From assembly GCF_009296165.1 (NCBI RefSeq), contig NZ_VUAZ01000096.1, positions 1-43,466 of the forward strand: DNA of 43,466 nt, read 5' to 3'. The stretch's first letter is position 1. Each line of letters opens with the position of its first letter. Source of the stretch: Pseudomonas kitaguniensis (GTDB lineage: Bacteria > Pseudomonadota > Gammaproteobacteria > Pseudomonadales > Pseudomonadaceae). The translations under genes and the position numbers were made by a program. Below, piece by piece: positions 15,808 to 22,740 of the stretch. The notes under the pieces were generated by a model. It was not told the DNA's origin. It did not search any database and was given only the letters and a program-made list of their open reading frames with translations.

Positions 15808-16557
15808 TCAGTAACCGGAAGGGCGTAGGCCCTTGAGTTGCTCAAGGTTGAGGTTCTGCGTGAGGCTGTTCAAACCGTTGCTGCCCAGTACCACATTGAG
15901 TTGGGTCGAGTTTGCAATGGCGTTGAAATCGCCTTTGATAATCGTGCCTTGGCTGACGGCGCCGCCGCCGATCTGCTGCAACACGCTGCCCTGATTGTTA
16001 TTGGCCTGGAGCGCGAGTTGCAGCCCGCCATTTTGCGCAGTTACCGTCACTTGGCCGGCAGCCGTGCTGCCGGTAATCGGCTGGCCAGCCACCAGCGCTT
16101 GCCCGGACTGCACATAGTTGGCGGGAGCCAGGCCATTGCGCGTCACGTTGATGTCGACGCCATTGGTGGCGCTGTTGCCGTCGCCGGCCGCGCGCACGCT
16201 TTGCACCACGCCTTGGCTCGTGCCGAGGCCTGCGCCACCCACCACCGTGCCGGTGCCATCGGGTTGCTTGGCTGAACCTGTGCCATCGTGCCCGCTGACG
16301 TGCACATAAAACTGCGGCGCCACGGTGGTCGTGTTGACCTGCATGTTGGCGGTGCCGGTCATGCTGGCGCCAGCGGCGTTGGTCCAGGTGCTGCTCATCA
16401 CAATGCCAAAGCTGATAATGCGCCCGGGCATCACATAACGTCCGCGCAGCTCGGCCATTTCCGCGTCCTTGAGTTCGATCGGTTTGAATGCCGAGGCGGC
16501 ATAAGCCGGTGCGCAGGTGGCCAGGCACATCAGCGTCAGCCAGCGTTGGGTGTTCAT
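15808..16557 (-). CDS. fapE: Fap amyloid minor component
   Basis: 249-aa secreted FapE. Signal peptide MNTQRWLTLMCLATCAPAYA is followed by the highly characteristic block ELKDAEMAELRGRYVMPGRI and SFGIVMSSTWTNA, then a Gly/Asn/Thr-rich region (GAGLGTSQGVVQSVRAAGDG) and a C-terminus with LNVVLGSNGLNSLTQNLNLE. FapE is found as a minor part of Pseudomonas amyloid fibrils and may cap or anchor them. Lies 37 nt after fapD and upstream of fapF in the canonical order. Confidence 0.9.
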   Translation of the reverse strand: MNTQRWLTLMCLATCAPAYAASAFKPIELKDAEMAELRGRYVMPGRIISFGIVMSSTWTNAAGASMTGTANMQVNTTTVAPQFYVHVSGHDGTGSAKQPDGTGTVVGGAGLGTSQGVVQSVRAAGDGNSATNGVDINVTRNGLAPANYVQSGQALVAGQPITGSTAAGQVTVTAQNGGLQLALQANNNQGSVLQQIGGGAVSQGTIIKGDFNAIANSTQLNVVLGSNGLNSLTQNLNLEQLKGLRPSGY

Positions 16558-16594
16558 CGTCTGCTCCTGGAGCGTCCTGCCCCTTGTTGCGCTG

Positions 16595-17272
16595 CTAGAA
16601 GAAGTCGCTCTGGATAAACCCGAAGTCCATCAATTCGCTATCACGCACCGGGCTGAATGCGTTCAACTGGCCCTTGGCGGTCAGCGGTGCAGGCGGTGTG
16701 AGCAGGGCGTTGGCCTTGTCATAGCCCTCACCGATGACGGCAAACACGATGCCGTTCCAACCCTTGACGAAATCGTCCCTGGTATAACGCTTGTTGCCCA
16801 GCACGGGGTCGCCGATATACACCCAGTCGTTGTCGGCACGCTGCAACACCACAAAATGCTTGTAGCCGCGAATGTCCAGCAGCACCACAACGGGCACTTT
16901 CAGGGTCACCAGCACGTGCGGCTCAATGCGGTAGCCCTTGGCGCGCATCTGGATGCTTTCCAGGTAGCGCTTCATGTCGAGCATCGAAAAACCCTGCGTG
17001 CGCACCAGCTCTTGGTCAGCGTTGACCAGCATGCCCTTGATCACGTGGTCTTCATCCACGTCCATCCAATAGGCTTGGCGCAGGAGGGTCGCCAGCGCGG
17101 CGGCGCCGCAGCTGAAATCGGTTTTCTGTTCCACCAGGTTGGCAAACTTGCGCTCGCGCAGGCTCTCGACTTTCTTGTAGATCACCGCACCGTTGGGCAT
17201 GACCACAGCCATTTGCGCCGCCCAGGTCGGGCCGGTGAGTGCTAGCAGAAGGAGGCAGGTAACGCGCCGCAT
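16595..17272 (-). CDS. fapD: Fap operon C39-like cysteine peptidase
   Basis: 225-aa periplasmic protease of the C39 family, taken from ATG at 17272 (MRRVTCLLLLALTGPTWAAQ), which gives a clean signal peptide; an upstream in-frame ATG at 17335 overlaps the fapC stop. Catalytic residues can be placed: Cys55 in KTDFSCGAAALATLL, His139 in RGYKHFVVLQ and Asp155 in YIGDPVLGN. FapD is required for fibril formation and is thought to process Fap subunits or the FapF coiled coil. It is separated from fapC by an intrinsic terminator, so it should be expressed below the subunit genes. Ribosome site is weak (AGGCG). Confidence 0.9.
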   Translation of the reverse strand: MRRVTCLLLLALTGPTWAAQMAVVMPNGAVIYKKVESLRERKFANLVEQKTDFSCGAAALATLLRQAYWMDVDEDHVIKGMLVNADQELVRTQGFSMLDMKRYLESIQMRAKGYRIEPHVLVTLKVPVVVLLDIRGYKHFVVLQRADNDWVYIGDPVLGNKRYTRDDFVKGWNGIVFAVIGEGYDKANALLTPPAPLTAKGQLNAFSPVRDSELMDFGFIQSDFF

Positions 17273-17301
17273 GATCGAATCGCCTGTTGGACACTGGAAA
17301 T

Positions 17302-17326
17302 AAAAAGGGCCTTGTTGCCAAGGCCC
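17302..17326 (-). terminator. Intrinsic terminator between fapC and fapD
   Basis: On the minus strand, GGGCCTT-GGCAAC-AAGGCCC is followed by TTTTTA (stem 17307-17313 with 17320-17326; T-run from 17302-17306). It lies 9 nt after the fapC stop and before the fapD start, so it must be partly read through for the operon to be complete. It would lower fapDEF relative to fapABC and stabilise the 3' end of the subunit mRNA. Confidence 0.85.
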
Positions 17327-17334
17327 GATCTGCA

Positions 17335-18015
17335 TCAGAAGCGTGTAATTGCTACGTTGTTTTGAGCTTGGTTGTTGCCACCCGACAGGGTGTTGGTACC
17401 CACTACACCCGAAGCGTGGTTGAACGAGTTGTTCACGCTGGCGCTGTTTGCCACGGCTTTGCTTTGGCCGTAATAGGCGTTGCCGCTGCTGAGGTTGACG
17501 CTGAGGTTACCCGACACGTCTTGCACGGCATTGACGGTGGCGCTGCCGGCTTTGCCGTTGCCCGAGTTGATGACAGTGCTGTTGCTGCCTTGGTTGGACG
17601 TACCCGAGGCGACGGTCGACTGAATGATGCCCGAGCCGTTGTTGCCACTGTCGTTGACCGAAGCATTGTTTTTGCTGGCGCTGCTGATCACCAGGTTGCC
17701 GCCGGACGATTGCTTGGAGTTAACCGTGGCAAACACGAAATCGGCATCGCCAGAGGTGATTGCAGCGTCGTTTTTGCCCTGATTGTTATCGCCACTCAGG
17801 GTGTTGTTGCCGACCACGCCGCTGTAGTTGTTGAGCGAGTTGTTAACCGACGCGCTGTTTTCGGTTTTGTCATTGAGCACCACGTTGCCGTGGTTGTTTT
17901 GGCCGTCATTCGCGGTCGCGTTAGACGTGGTGGTGGGGCCGCTCGCTTGAGCAGCAACAGCCATCAGTGCAGCCAGAGCGAAAGCCAGTGGTTTAAGAGC
18001 CATTGTCGTTTTCAT
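17335..18015 (-). CDS. fapC: Major functional amyloid subunit FapC
   Basis: 226-aa FapC. Signal peptide to about residue 24 (AAQA|SG), then three imperfect repeats of about 35 residues at 52-86, 116-149 and 190-223, each with ASVNxS...SGxx...xxSGxNNQ...I; for example ENSASVNNSLNNYSGVVGNN and ANSASVNNSFNHASGVVGTN. Linkers are short (29 and 40 residues). The protein has no cysteine at all; some FapC homologues carry a C-terminal CxxC, from memory. Asn/Ser/Gly dominate, as expected for the cross-beta core of Fap fibrils. GGGGATACACC precedes the ATG. It is 68 nt after fapB and followed by a terminator. Confidence 0.9.
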   Translation of the reverse strand: MKTTMALKPLAFALAALMAVAAQASGPTTTSNATANDGQNNHGNVVLNDKTENSASVNNSLNNYSGVVGNNTLSGDNNQGKNDAAITSGDADFVFATVNSKQSSGGNLVISSASKNNASVNDSGNNGSGIIQSTVASGTSNQGSNSTVINSGNGKAGSATVNAVQDVSGNLSVNLSSGNAYYGQSKAVANSASVNNSFNHASGVVGTNTLSGGNNQAQNNVAITRF

Positions 18016-18083
18016 GGTGTATCCCCTTGCTTCTAATGAGTGGTTAAGTGTGTTGATACGGTGTAGCCGTAGACTCAGCTTGA

Positions 18084-18647
18084 TCAGTTGAGTCGTAAGT
18101 TCAGGGTGTTAGCCACCTGGTTCCCCACCCCTGCGCTCTGGTTGACCTGCACCACCCCACGGCTGCCGGTGAAGGCCTGGTCGCTGGTCACGACCTGGCG
18201 GCTGCCAGTGGTAGAGGTCAACCCTGAGTCGGTTGCAAGCGCAACGTTCTGTTGCGACATGACGCTGTCGTCGATGCTTTGCGGGCCAGCGCTGACGCTG
18301 ATTCGCACGGCATTGATCATCTGGTTTTGGGCGCCGGCTGACTGGTTGACACTCAGTGCGCCATTGCCATGACTGAACGCGTTGCCCTGGATTGCGGCGT
18401 TCGCGTTGAGCGAGCGGTCGGCCACCGCGCCGCTGATTGTTTGCGTGACGGTGAGGTTCGACGCGGCGTTGCGGCCCACCGTAATGGCGAGGTTGTTGCT
18501 CAGTTGTTGCTGGTCGCCGGCGACCTGGTTGATCAAGGCAACGCCGTTGTACTGCGTGCCGCTGTTGTCGATCACCGCGTTGTTATTGCTATCGGCCATT
18601 GCAGTTGTGCAACCGAGCGCAGTAATCAATATCCAGGAACGCTTCAT
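18084..18647 (-). CDS. fapB: Fap amyloid nucleator subunit FapB
   Basis: 187-aa FapB. Signal peptide MKRSWILITALGCTTAMADS is followed by three imperfect repeats built on NQxAGxxxQxxN: ALINQVAGDQQQLSNNLAI, LSVNQSAGAQNQMINAVRI and VQVNQSAGVGNQVANTLNL. The conserved SIDDSVMSQQNVAL segment and VVTSDQAFTGSRGVVQVNQ are typical of the family. FapB is a minor fibril component thought to nucleate FapC. Start at 18647, 1 nt after the fapA stop (TGAGATG), with GGGGGGCGATG-type ribosome site inside the end of fapA; the frame is open further upstream but only as an overlap of fapA. Confidence 0.9.
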   Translation of the reverse strand: MKRSWILITALGCTTAMADSNNNAVIDNSGTQYNGVALINQVAGDQQQLSNNLAITVGRNAASNLTVTQTISGAVADRSLNANAAIQGNAFSHGNGALSVNQSAGAQNQMINAVRISVSAGPQSIDDSVMSQQNVALATDSGLTSTTGSRQVVTSDQAFTGSRGVVQVNQSAGVGNQVANTLNLRLN

Positions 18648-18648
18648 C

Positions 18649-19101
18649 TCATCGCCCCCCGGCCATGCCACCAAGGTTATTGAGGGGCGCAAGGCCGCTG
18701 GAGAGCGCGCCGTTAATCGTGCCGGAAATACCGCTGCCACTGCCGCTGCCGTGCCCGGCCGCACTGCCGGCGCCAAGGGCTGCGCCGCTGCCGGTATTGC
18801 CCAGGCCCGGGAGGTTGCCGCCCGGCAAAATACTGCGGGTGATACTTGCGCCGCTGCTGATACCCGCGATGTCGTTGTCGCTGAGTTCGCCGTTGGCGGC
18901 GCGCATGATCTGTGCCGACGGGTTGGCACTTACGGCAGTGGGGTAGGGGTCGATGCCGCGTGAACGGCCCATCGCGTAGGGCTGGACCTGGCGTTCAATC
19001 ACAATCACACCGTCGCCGGCGAGCACGGGAAGGCTCACGCTTGCACTCAGTACAGCGCTGATCAGCAAGAGGCTTGGTAGGCTAGGATTGTGTCTGTCCA
19101 C
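18649..19101 (-). CDS. fapA: Fap amyloid chaperone-like protein FapA
   Basis: 150-aa FapA, first gene of the operon. It starts with GTG at 19101, preceded by AAGGA at 9 nt. An extended signal peptide ([20 protein letters not shown]) leads to [12 protein letters not shown], then [20 protein letters not shown] and a Gly/Ser/Ala-rich tail ending [13 protein letters not shown]. In P. fluorescens UK4, loss of FapA changes the fibril composition, suggesting a role in controlling export or assembly of FapB and FapC. The stop is 1 nt before fapB, so the two are coupled. The sigma-54-type element at 19153-19168 provides its promoter. Confidence 0.87.
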   Translation of the reverse strand: MDRHNPSLPSLLLISAVLSASVSLPVLAGDGVIVIERQVQPYAMGRSRGIDPYPTAVSANPSAQIMRAANGELSDNDIAGISSGASITRSILPGGNLPGLGNTGSGAALGAGSAAGHGSGSGSGISGTINGALSSGLAPLNNLGGMAGGR

Positions 19102-19152
19102 GGCAACGTTCCTTATGGGCGCGCTGACCCTGAGCAGCGCTGTAAGGACTAG

Positions 19153-19168
19153 AGCAGAAGCCGTGCCG
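19153..19168 (-). promoter_or_regulatory. Sigma-54 -24/-12 promoter of fapA
   Basis: Minus-strand CGGCACGGCTTCTGCT matches the sigma-54 consensus TGGCACG-N4-TTGCT with GG and GC exactly 10 nt apart and only two deviations. A start about 12 nt downstream would leave a leader of about 40 nt to the fapA GTG. Confidence 0.75.
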
Positions 19169-19467
19169 CTTTTTATTTATCTTTATTATTCAATAGTTTG
19201 AAGTTAATGGAAGGCAAAGTAGTGGCACTGTTGTAACGTCAGCGAGACACTCACCCGCCTGGTCAAACTGCTGGCCGTCAGCGCGGACAATGCTGCGCAG
19301 ATTGGGTTCAGCTGTATCAGCGCTGTAACACTCAACCGCAGAAACCCATGGCCCTGTGCGGCACGGGCGATACAGGGCGGCGCGGTGTAACAGAAGTGGA
19401 CACTGCGGTGCAAAATGGCGGCCGAACTGTCCCCGGCCTCCTGAAACGGAGGCGGCAAACAGCTCGG
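19169..19467. other. Upstream regulatory region of fap operon
   Basis: About 300 nt without a credible gene upstream of the sigma-54 promoter, the usual place for activator sites. TGTAAC occurs three times on the plus strand (19232, 19324 and 19386), twice followed within 20 nt by GACAC or ACACTC. These could be activator sites, but the unit is short and no clean dyad is seen. Confidence 0.35.
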
Positions 19468-20463
19468 TCAGCCTTTGGGTGCTTTACGCGGGATGGAATT
19501 GAGTACGGGGTTGCCGTCCTGGTTCTGGGTCAGGTAGACCGGCAAAACCTTGGGCAGGGAGGGGATGAGGTTGTTGACCTCATTGATGTTGTAGATGCCG
19601 CCGATGCGAATCGTCCCGGTACTCGCGTCTGCCAGCAGCACCGGTTTGCTCAGGTAGCGGTTGATCAGCGGCAACGCATCGGCCAGGGCCAGGTTGTCGA
19701 GCACCAGCTTGCCCTGACGCCACGCAAGGGCTGCGTCATTGGGGTTGATCGCAGCGACGTGTGGCGCTGCATCACCCGGGTGATAACTGGCTTGCATGCC
19801 AGGGCTGAGCGGCACACTGGCGTGCAGCGTGTCACTTGAGACCTGCACCGAGCCTTCAAGCAACATCACCCGCACCTGATCTTCGTACTTCCAGACGTTG
19901 AACTGTGTACCCGTGACCCGAACCTGCCCTTCGCCCGCCCGCACGATAAACGGATGATTGCTGTCATGGGTGACCTTGAAAAACGCTTCGCCCTTGTTCA
20001 GCGTGACCCGGCGCTGGTCTTTGTAATGGCGGTAGACAAGCTCAGTGCCCAGGTTCAATTCGACTTGGCTGCCATCGCTGAGGGTGACCTTGCGCAGGCC
20101 ATCATTGGCTTCAAAGTGCTCATACGAACTGGGCAGCCAGCCGGCTTGCCAGCCGGTAAAGGCGGCGAGTGGCAACGCGGCGAGGCAAATCGCGGCCGCC
20201 ACCGCATAACGATGCACCCGCCTGCGCGGCGTCAGCTGCACCACCGGCGTTACAGGCGCCCTGCGCGGCAGGTGGTCGGCCACGTCCCAGACTTCGAGCA
20301 TGGCCGCGTATTCAAAAGCGTGCAGCGGATGCGCATCGTGCCACTGCGCAAACGCCTGACGCTCGCCTGCCGTGCAATCGCTCGCATGCAGGCGCATGCA
20401 CCAATGCGCGGCGGCGTCGGTGATGGCGTCATATTCGGCTTCTGAAAGGGGCTTATCGCTCAT
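19468..20463 (-). CDS. FecR-type anti-sigma / sigma regulator
   Basis: 331-aa single-pass inner-membrane protein. N-terminal DUF4880-like segment (YDAITDAAAHWCMRLHASDC, QAFAQWHDAHPLHAFEYAAM) is cytoplasmic and binds the sigma factor; a membrane segment lies at about 87-104; the FecR domain follows (ANDGLRKVTLSDGSQVELNL, VTHDSNHPFIVRAGEGQVRV) and a C-terminal STN-like domain (ADALPLINRYLSKPVLLADA, RIGGIYNINEVNNLI) contacts the receptor. Its usual partners, an ECF sigma gene directly upstream and a receptor with an STN domain, are absent here. The start overlaps the stop of a 25-codon frame as ATGA, the usual sigma-fecR junction. A trans partner elsewhere in the genome is possible. Confidence 0.88.
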   Translation of the reverse strand: MSDKPLSEAEYDAITDAAAHWCMRLHASDCTAGERQAFAQWHDAHPLHAFEYAAMLEVWDVADHLPRRAPVTPVVQLTPRRRVHRYAVAAAICLAALPLAAFTGWQAGWLPSSYEHFEANDGLRKVTLSDGSQVELNLGTELVYRHYKDQRRVTLNKGEAFFKVTHDSNHPFIVRAGEGQVRVTGTQFNVWKYEDQVRVMLLEGSVQVSSDTLHASVPLSPGMQASYHPGDAAPHVAAINPNDAALAWRQGKLVLDNLALADALPLINRYLSKPVLLADASTGTIRIGGIYNINEVNNLIPSLPKVLPVYLTQNQDGNPVLNSIPRKAPKG

Positions 20464-20537
20464 TGGCTCATCCTGATTTCGCTCATTCTAACCTCCCGAG
20501 ACGGACGGCGAGAACAGCCATCATGGCGATTGCCCAT
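20460..20537 (-). other. Short frame coupled to fecR, possible sigma-gene remnant
   Basis: A 25-codon frame, ATG at 20537, MGNRHDGCSRRPSREVRMSE and IRMSQ, ends in TGA overlapping the fecR ATG by 4 nt. GGGAGG lies inside it, just before an internal ATG at 20486. ECF sigma genes usually end this way against fecR. Too short to assign; either a leader frame that couples fecR translation or the last codons of a deleted sigma gene. Confidence 0.3.
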
Positions 20538-20539
20538 CA

Positions 20540-20558
20540 ATTGGAACTTATTCTCGTT
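20540..20558 (-). promoter_or_regulatory. Weak Fur-box-like site upstream of fecR
   Basis: Minus-strand AACGAGAATAAGTTCCAAT shares AACGAGAAT with the stronger box at 6643 but diverges in the second half. It sits about 80 nt before fecR, where an iron-regulated sigma/fecR promoter would be. Low confidence. Confidence 0.3.
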
Positions 20559-20615
20559 TGAAAGCCTCAGAAAATCGAGGACACGCGTCCGTCATTCCCA
20601 CAATGGAGAACGAAC

Positions 20616-20885
20616 ATGCTGAAGAAGACCTTAGCTGCCCTGTGTGCAACCACTGCTCTGCTGAGTGCCGGCGCAGCCCTGGCCGATAAGCCTGGCGCTG
20701 GCTGGATCACCATCGAGAAGGCCATCGAAGTCGCCAAGACCAAGGCTGGGTACATCGAGGTCTACGCGGCCGAAGCAGACAACGATGGCTATTGGGAAGT
20801 CAAAGGCCGCAAGTCCGATGGCACCGTCTATGAAGCACGTATCGACGGCGCCTCCGGCAACGTCCTGCGTGACCAGAAAGACTGA
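20616..20885 (+). CDS. Secreted PepSY-domain protein
   Basis: 89-aa exported protein. Signal peptide MLKKTLAALCATTALLSAGA ends at ALA|DK (about residue 23). The mature part is one PepSY (PepSY_2-type) domain: GWITIEKAIEVAKTKAGYIE, YWEVKGRKSDGTVYEARID and ASGNVLRDQKD. GGAGAACGAAC precedes the ATG. PepSY domains occur in propeptides of M4 metallopeptidases, where they inhibit the enzyme, and in free periplasmic proteins of unknown role. It is divergent from fecR and convergent with the large toxin gene, sharing a short hairpin with it. An inhibitory role against the neighbouring peptidase domain is possible but unproven. Confidence 0.88.
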   Translation: MLKKTLAALCATTALLSAGAALADKPGAGWITIEKAIEVAKTKAGYIEVYAAEADNDGYWEVKGRKSDGTVYEARIDGASGNVLRDQKD

Positions 20886-20894
20886 CCGCGGCTC

Positions 20895-20915
20895 CGGGGG
20901 CTGTTCAGGCCCCCG
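20895..20915. terminator. GC-rich hairpin between convergent genes
   Basis: CGGGGGC (20895-20901) pairs with GCCCCCG (20909-20915) around a 7-nt loop, 10 nt after the PepSY stop and overlapping the toxin stop codon. No T-run on either side, so it is a weak or Rho-assisted terminator at best. Confidence 0.5.
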
Positions 20916-22740
20916 AATCCAATTGACGGCCCAAGTGAGTAATCAGGAACGTCACCGAGTCGGCATTGCTCAAGATGGTGTCAATGCGTTTGTCGGGGTT
21001 GCTCATGAAAATCTTTCGAGCATCGTCAAGGTCCAGGGCGCCGGTGGCGTGCAGCACCGAGCGGCCAATCCCTTGGGTGGAAGTGGCGAGCCCGTAGTCT
21101 TCCCATGCCGCAGAAACAGTGTTCCACGTCTTGAACAGCATCGTCGCCGGTGTGAGCGTGGACAGCGCCGTCGTGCTCAGGTCGTCCATGTCTGTTTTGA
21201 GCGCCAAAGCGCCGGGCCTGGTGGTGTTAACCAGGTCAGAGAAAGGTCGCATGCTGTCAAGGTAGGCGATGTCTTCGGTGTTGAACTTTAAATGCGTCAA
21301 TTCATGTATGAGCACCGCAGCTCTCGCATGCGCGGAGACGTCGAAGGGTGAGTTCAAGCGATTCTGATACTCATCCAGGGATGGATCAAAGAACCGATCC
21401 AGCAAGTACAGCGTTTTGCCCCTGTCATCGGGCAGCGTGAAGGCGTAGCTCAATTGCGTATTCAGCCGGCTGGTGCCACTGACAAAACGGTTGGAGTTCG
21501 GGCCGGTCAACGTGGGGTCGCTTAACGCGTCAAGTATTCCATCGACGATCCGTTCGATTCTGCTGAGCTGATCAGCGGTCAGGCTGATCACGCCAAACAT
21601 TTCGCCTAAAAAAATGCCCAAGCGGCTGTTGGGATCGCGCAACGTTGAAAAGTGAGCGATGTTGCGTTTGCAGTTGACGGTGTAATAAGTAGCGACGTTC
21701 AAGGCTTCCGTGATGACCTGAGCTTTCCAACTGGACAGGGCAGCGATTGCCTGGATGCCCGTGGCCTGGATGTTAATCGCCTCGCGTTCGCCGGTTCGCG
21801 TCTTGATGCGTGACAGCACTTTGCCGAAACGCGGGTTGTGCAGGTTAAGGTCCAACACCCATTTGCCGTGTGGGTTACAGCCCACACACGGCCCTGTGTG
21901 TTCGTCGTTGGCCAGGCGCCAATGTTGTGCGGCTTTCTCGACTGAGTACACCTTGCCTGCCAACGGTACATAGTATTTCGAGGTCGCCTTGTCCTCATAC
22001 ACAGAGACCGGCGTACGCTGTTCAAGGTCTTTCAGCGCGATATCGTGAGCCTCGAACGGCTGTAGCCGAGTGCGTGAAGACGCGGTGATATTAAGCGTGG
22101 CCAGGCTTGTCGCTGTGGGCAGCGTTTCGTCTGACAAGTCGGCTTGCGACAGCACTGTTTCTGTGGGTGGCGGGCTCGCAGTCCCCTCAAGCTCACTGCG
22201 CAGGAAGGCCATTTCAGCCACGCCCAGGATAAAATCCCTCAGGGCAGCCCTCCATTGGTGTAACTGCAGCGCTTCAGCTGAGCGCTTGAACAGCTTATAG
22301 CTTCGCCACACCACCAGCGGATACGCGAGTTTGCCGGCCATGAACTGCACGGCCGTGGGAATACCCTCGCCCAATAGACTGATCACTCTGTCCCACAGCA
22401 GCTTGGCGCCGTTTTCGAATTGGCAGGTCAGCATCTTGAGCAGGATTTGCCGGGTGTCATCGAACAACTGGTAAAGCAGGTTACCGCGTAGCGTAGACGC
22501 GGCGAGCTCAATCTCGGAGCGGCGATAATGGTTGCTTTGCAGCAAGTTCCGATACACCGCCTGTTGTGGGTTTTCCAAATGGCTGATCAGCCAATCCTGA
22601 AGTTCGCCCGGGCGGTCTATTTCATCCAGCAGCGCTTGCTCGTCCGCATACTCCTTGAGTACATGGTTTTCGCTGTAAGGCGCGTACAGCACCAAAGGCG
22701 CCGAGGGCGCAATTTCAGCCCCTATTAAATACATGCCCAC
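20905..22740 (-). CDS. Split toxin, C-terminal part with M35-like zinc peptidase motif
   Basis: 611-aa frame opening at GTG 22740 (or ATG 22734, with AAGG 8 nt upstream), immediately at the TAG of the 1102-aa frame upstream. MYLIGAEIAPSAPLVLYAPY is an internal block of dermonecrotic-toxin-like (DUF6543-type) Pseudomonas proteins, not a natural N-terminus, so this is the rest of the same gene in another frame. Toward the C-terminus, VLIHELTHLKFNTEDIAYLD holds a zincin HExxH (His479, Glu480, His483) followed by NTEDIAY, close to the aspzincin (M35) GTxDxxYG with Asp490 as third ligand. This would be the toxic payload. Family membership of the long region is from memory; the HExxH motif is direct. 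No signal peptide. Confidence 0.75.
   Translation of the reverse strand: MGMYLIGAEIAPSAPLVLYAPYSENHVLKEYADEQALLDEIDRPGELQDWLISHLENPQQAVYRNLLQSNHYRRSEIELAASTLRGNLLYQLFDDTRQILLKMLTCQFENGAKLLWDRVISLLGEGIPTAVQFMAGKLAYPLVVWRSYKLFKRSAEALQLHQWRAALRDFILGVAEMAFLRSELEGTASPPPTETVLSQADLSDETLPTATSLATLNITASSRTRLQPFEAHDIALKDLEQRTPVSVYEDKATSKYYVPLAGKVYSVEKAAQHWRLANDEHTGPCVGCNPHGKWVLDLNLHNPRFGKVLSRIKTRTGEREAINIQATGIQAIAALSSWKAQVITEALNVATYYTVNCKRNIAHFSTLRDPNSRLGIFLGEMFGVISLTADQLSRIERIVDGILDALSDPTLTGPNSNRFVSGTSRLNTQLSYAFTLPDDRGKTLYLLDRFFDPSLDEYQNRLNSPFDVSAHARAAVLIHELTHLKFNTEDIAYLDSMRPFSDLVNTTRPGALALKTDMDDLSTTALSTLTPATMLFKTWNTVSAAWEDYGLATSTQGIGRSVLHATGALDLDDARKIFMSNPDKRIDTILSNADSVTFLITHLGRQLDSGA

Noticed and set aside
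18382..18963. Plus-strand frame opposite fapA/fapB
   Set aside because: Ala/Val/Arg-rich mirror of the Gly/Asn-rich subunit genes.
19204..19458. 84-codon minus-strand frame upstream of fapA
   Set aside because: Translation looks random, no ribosome site, and it covers the regulatory region of the fap operon.
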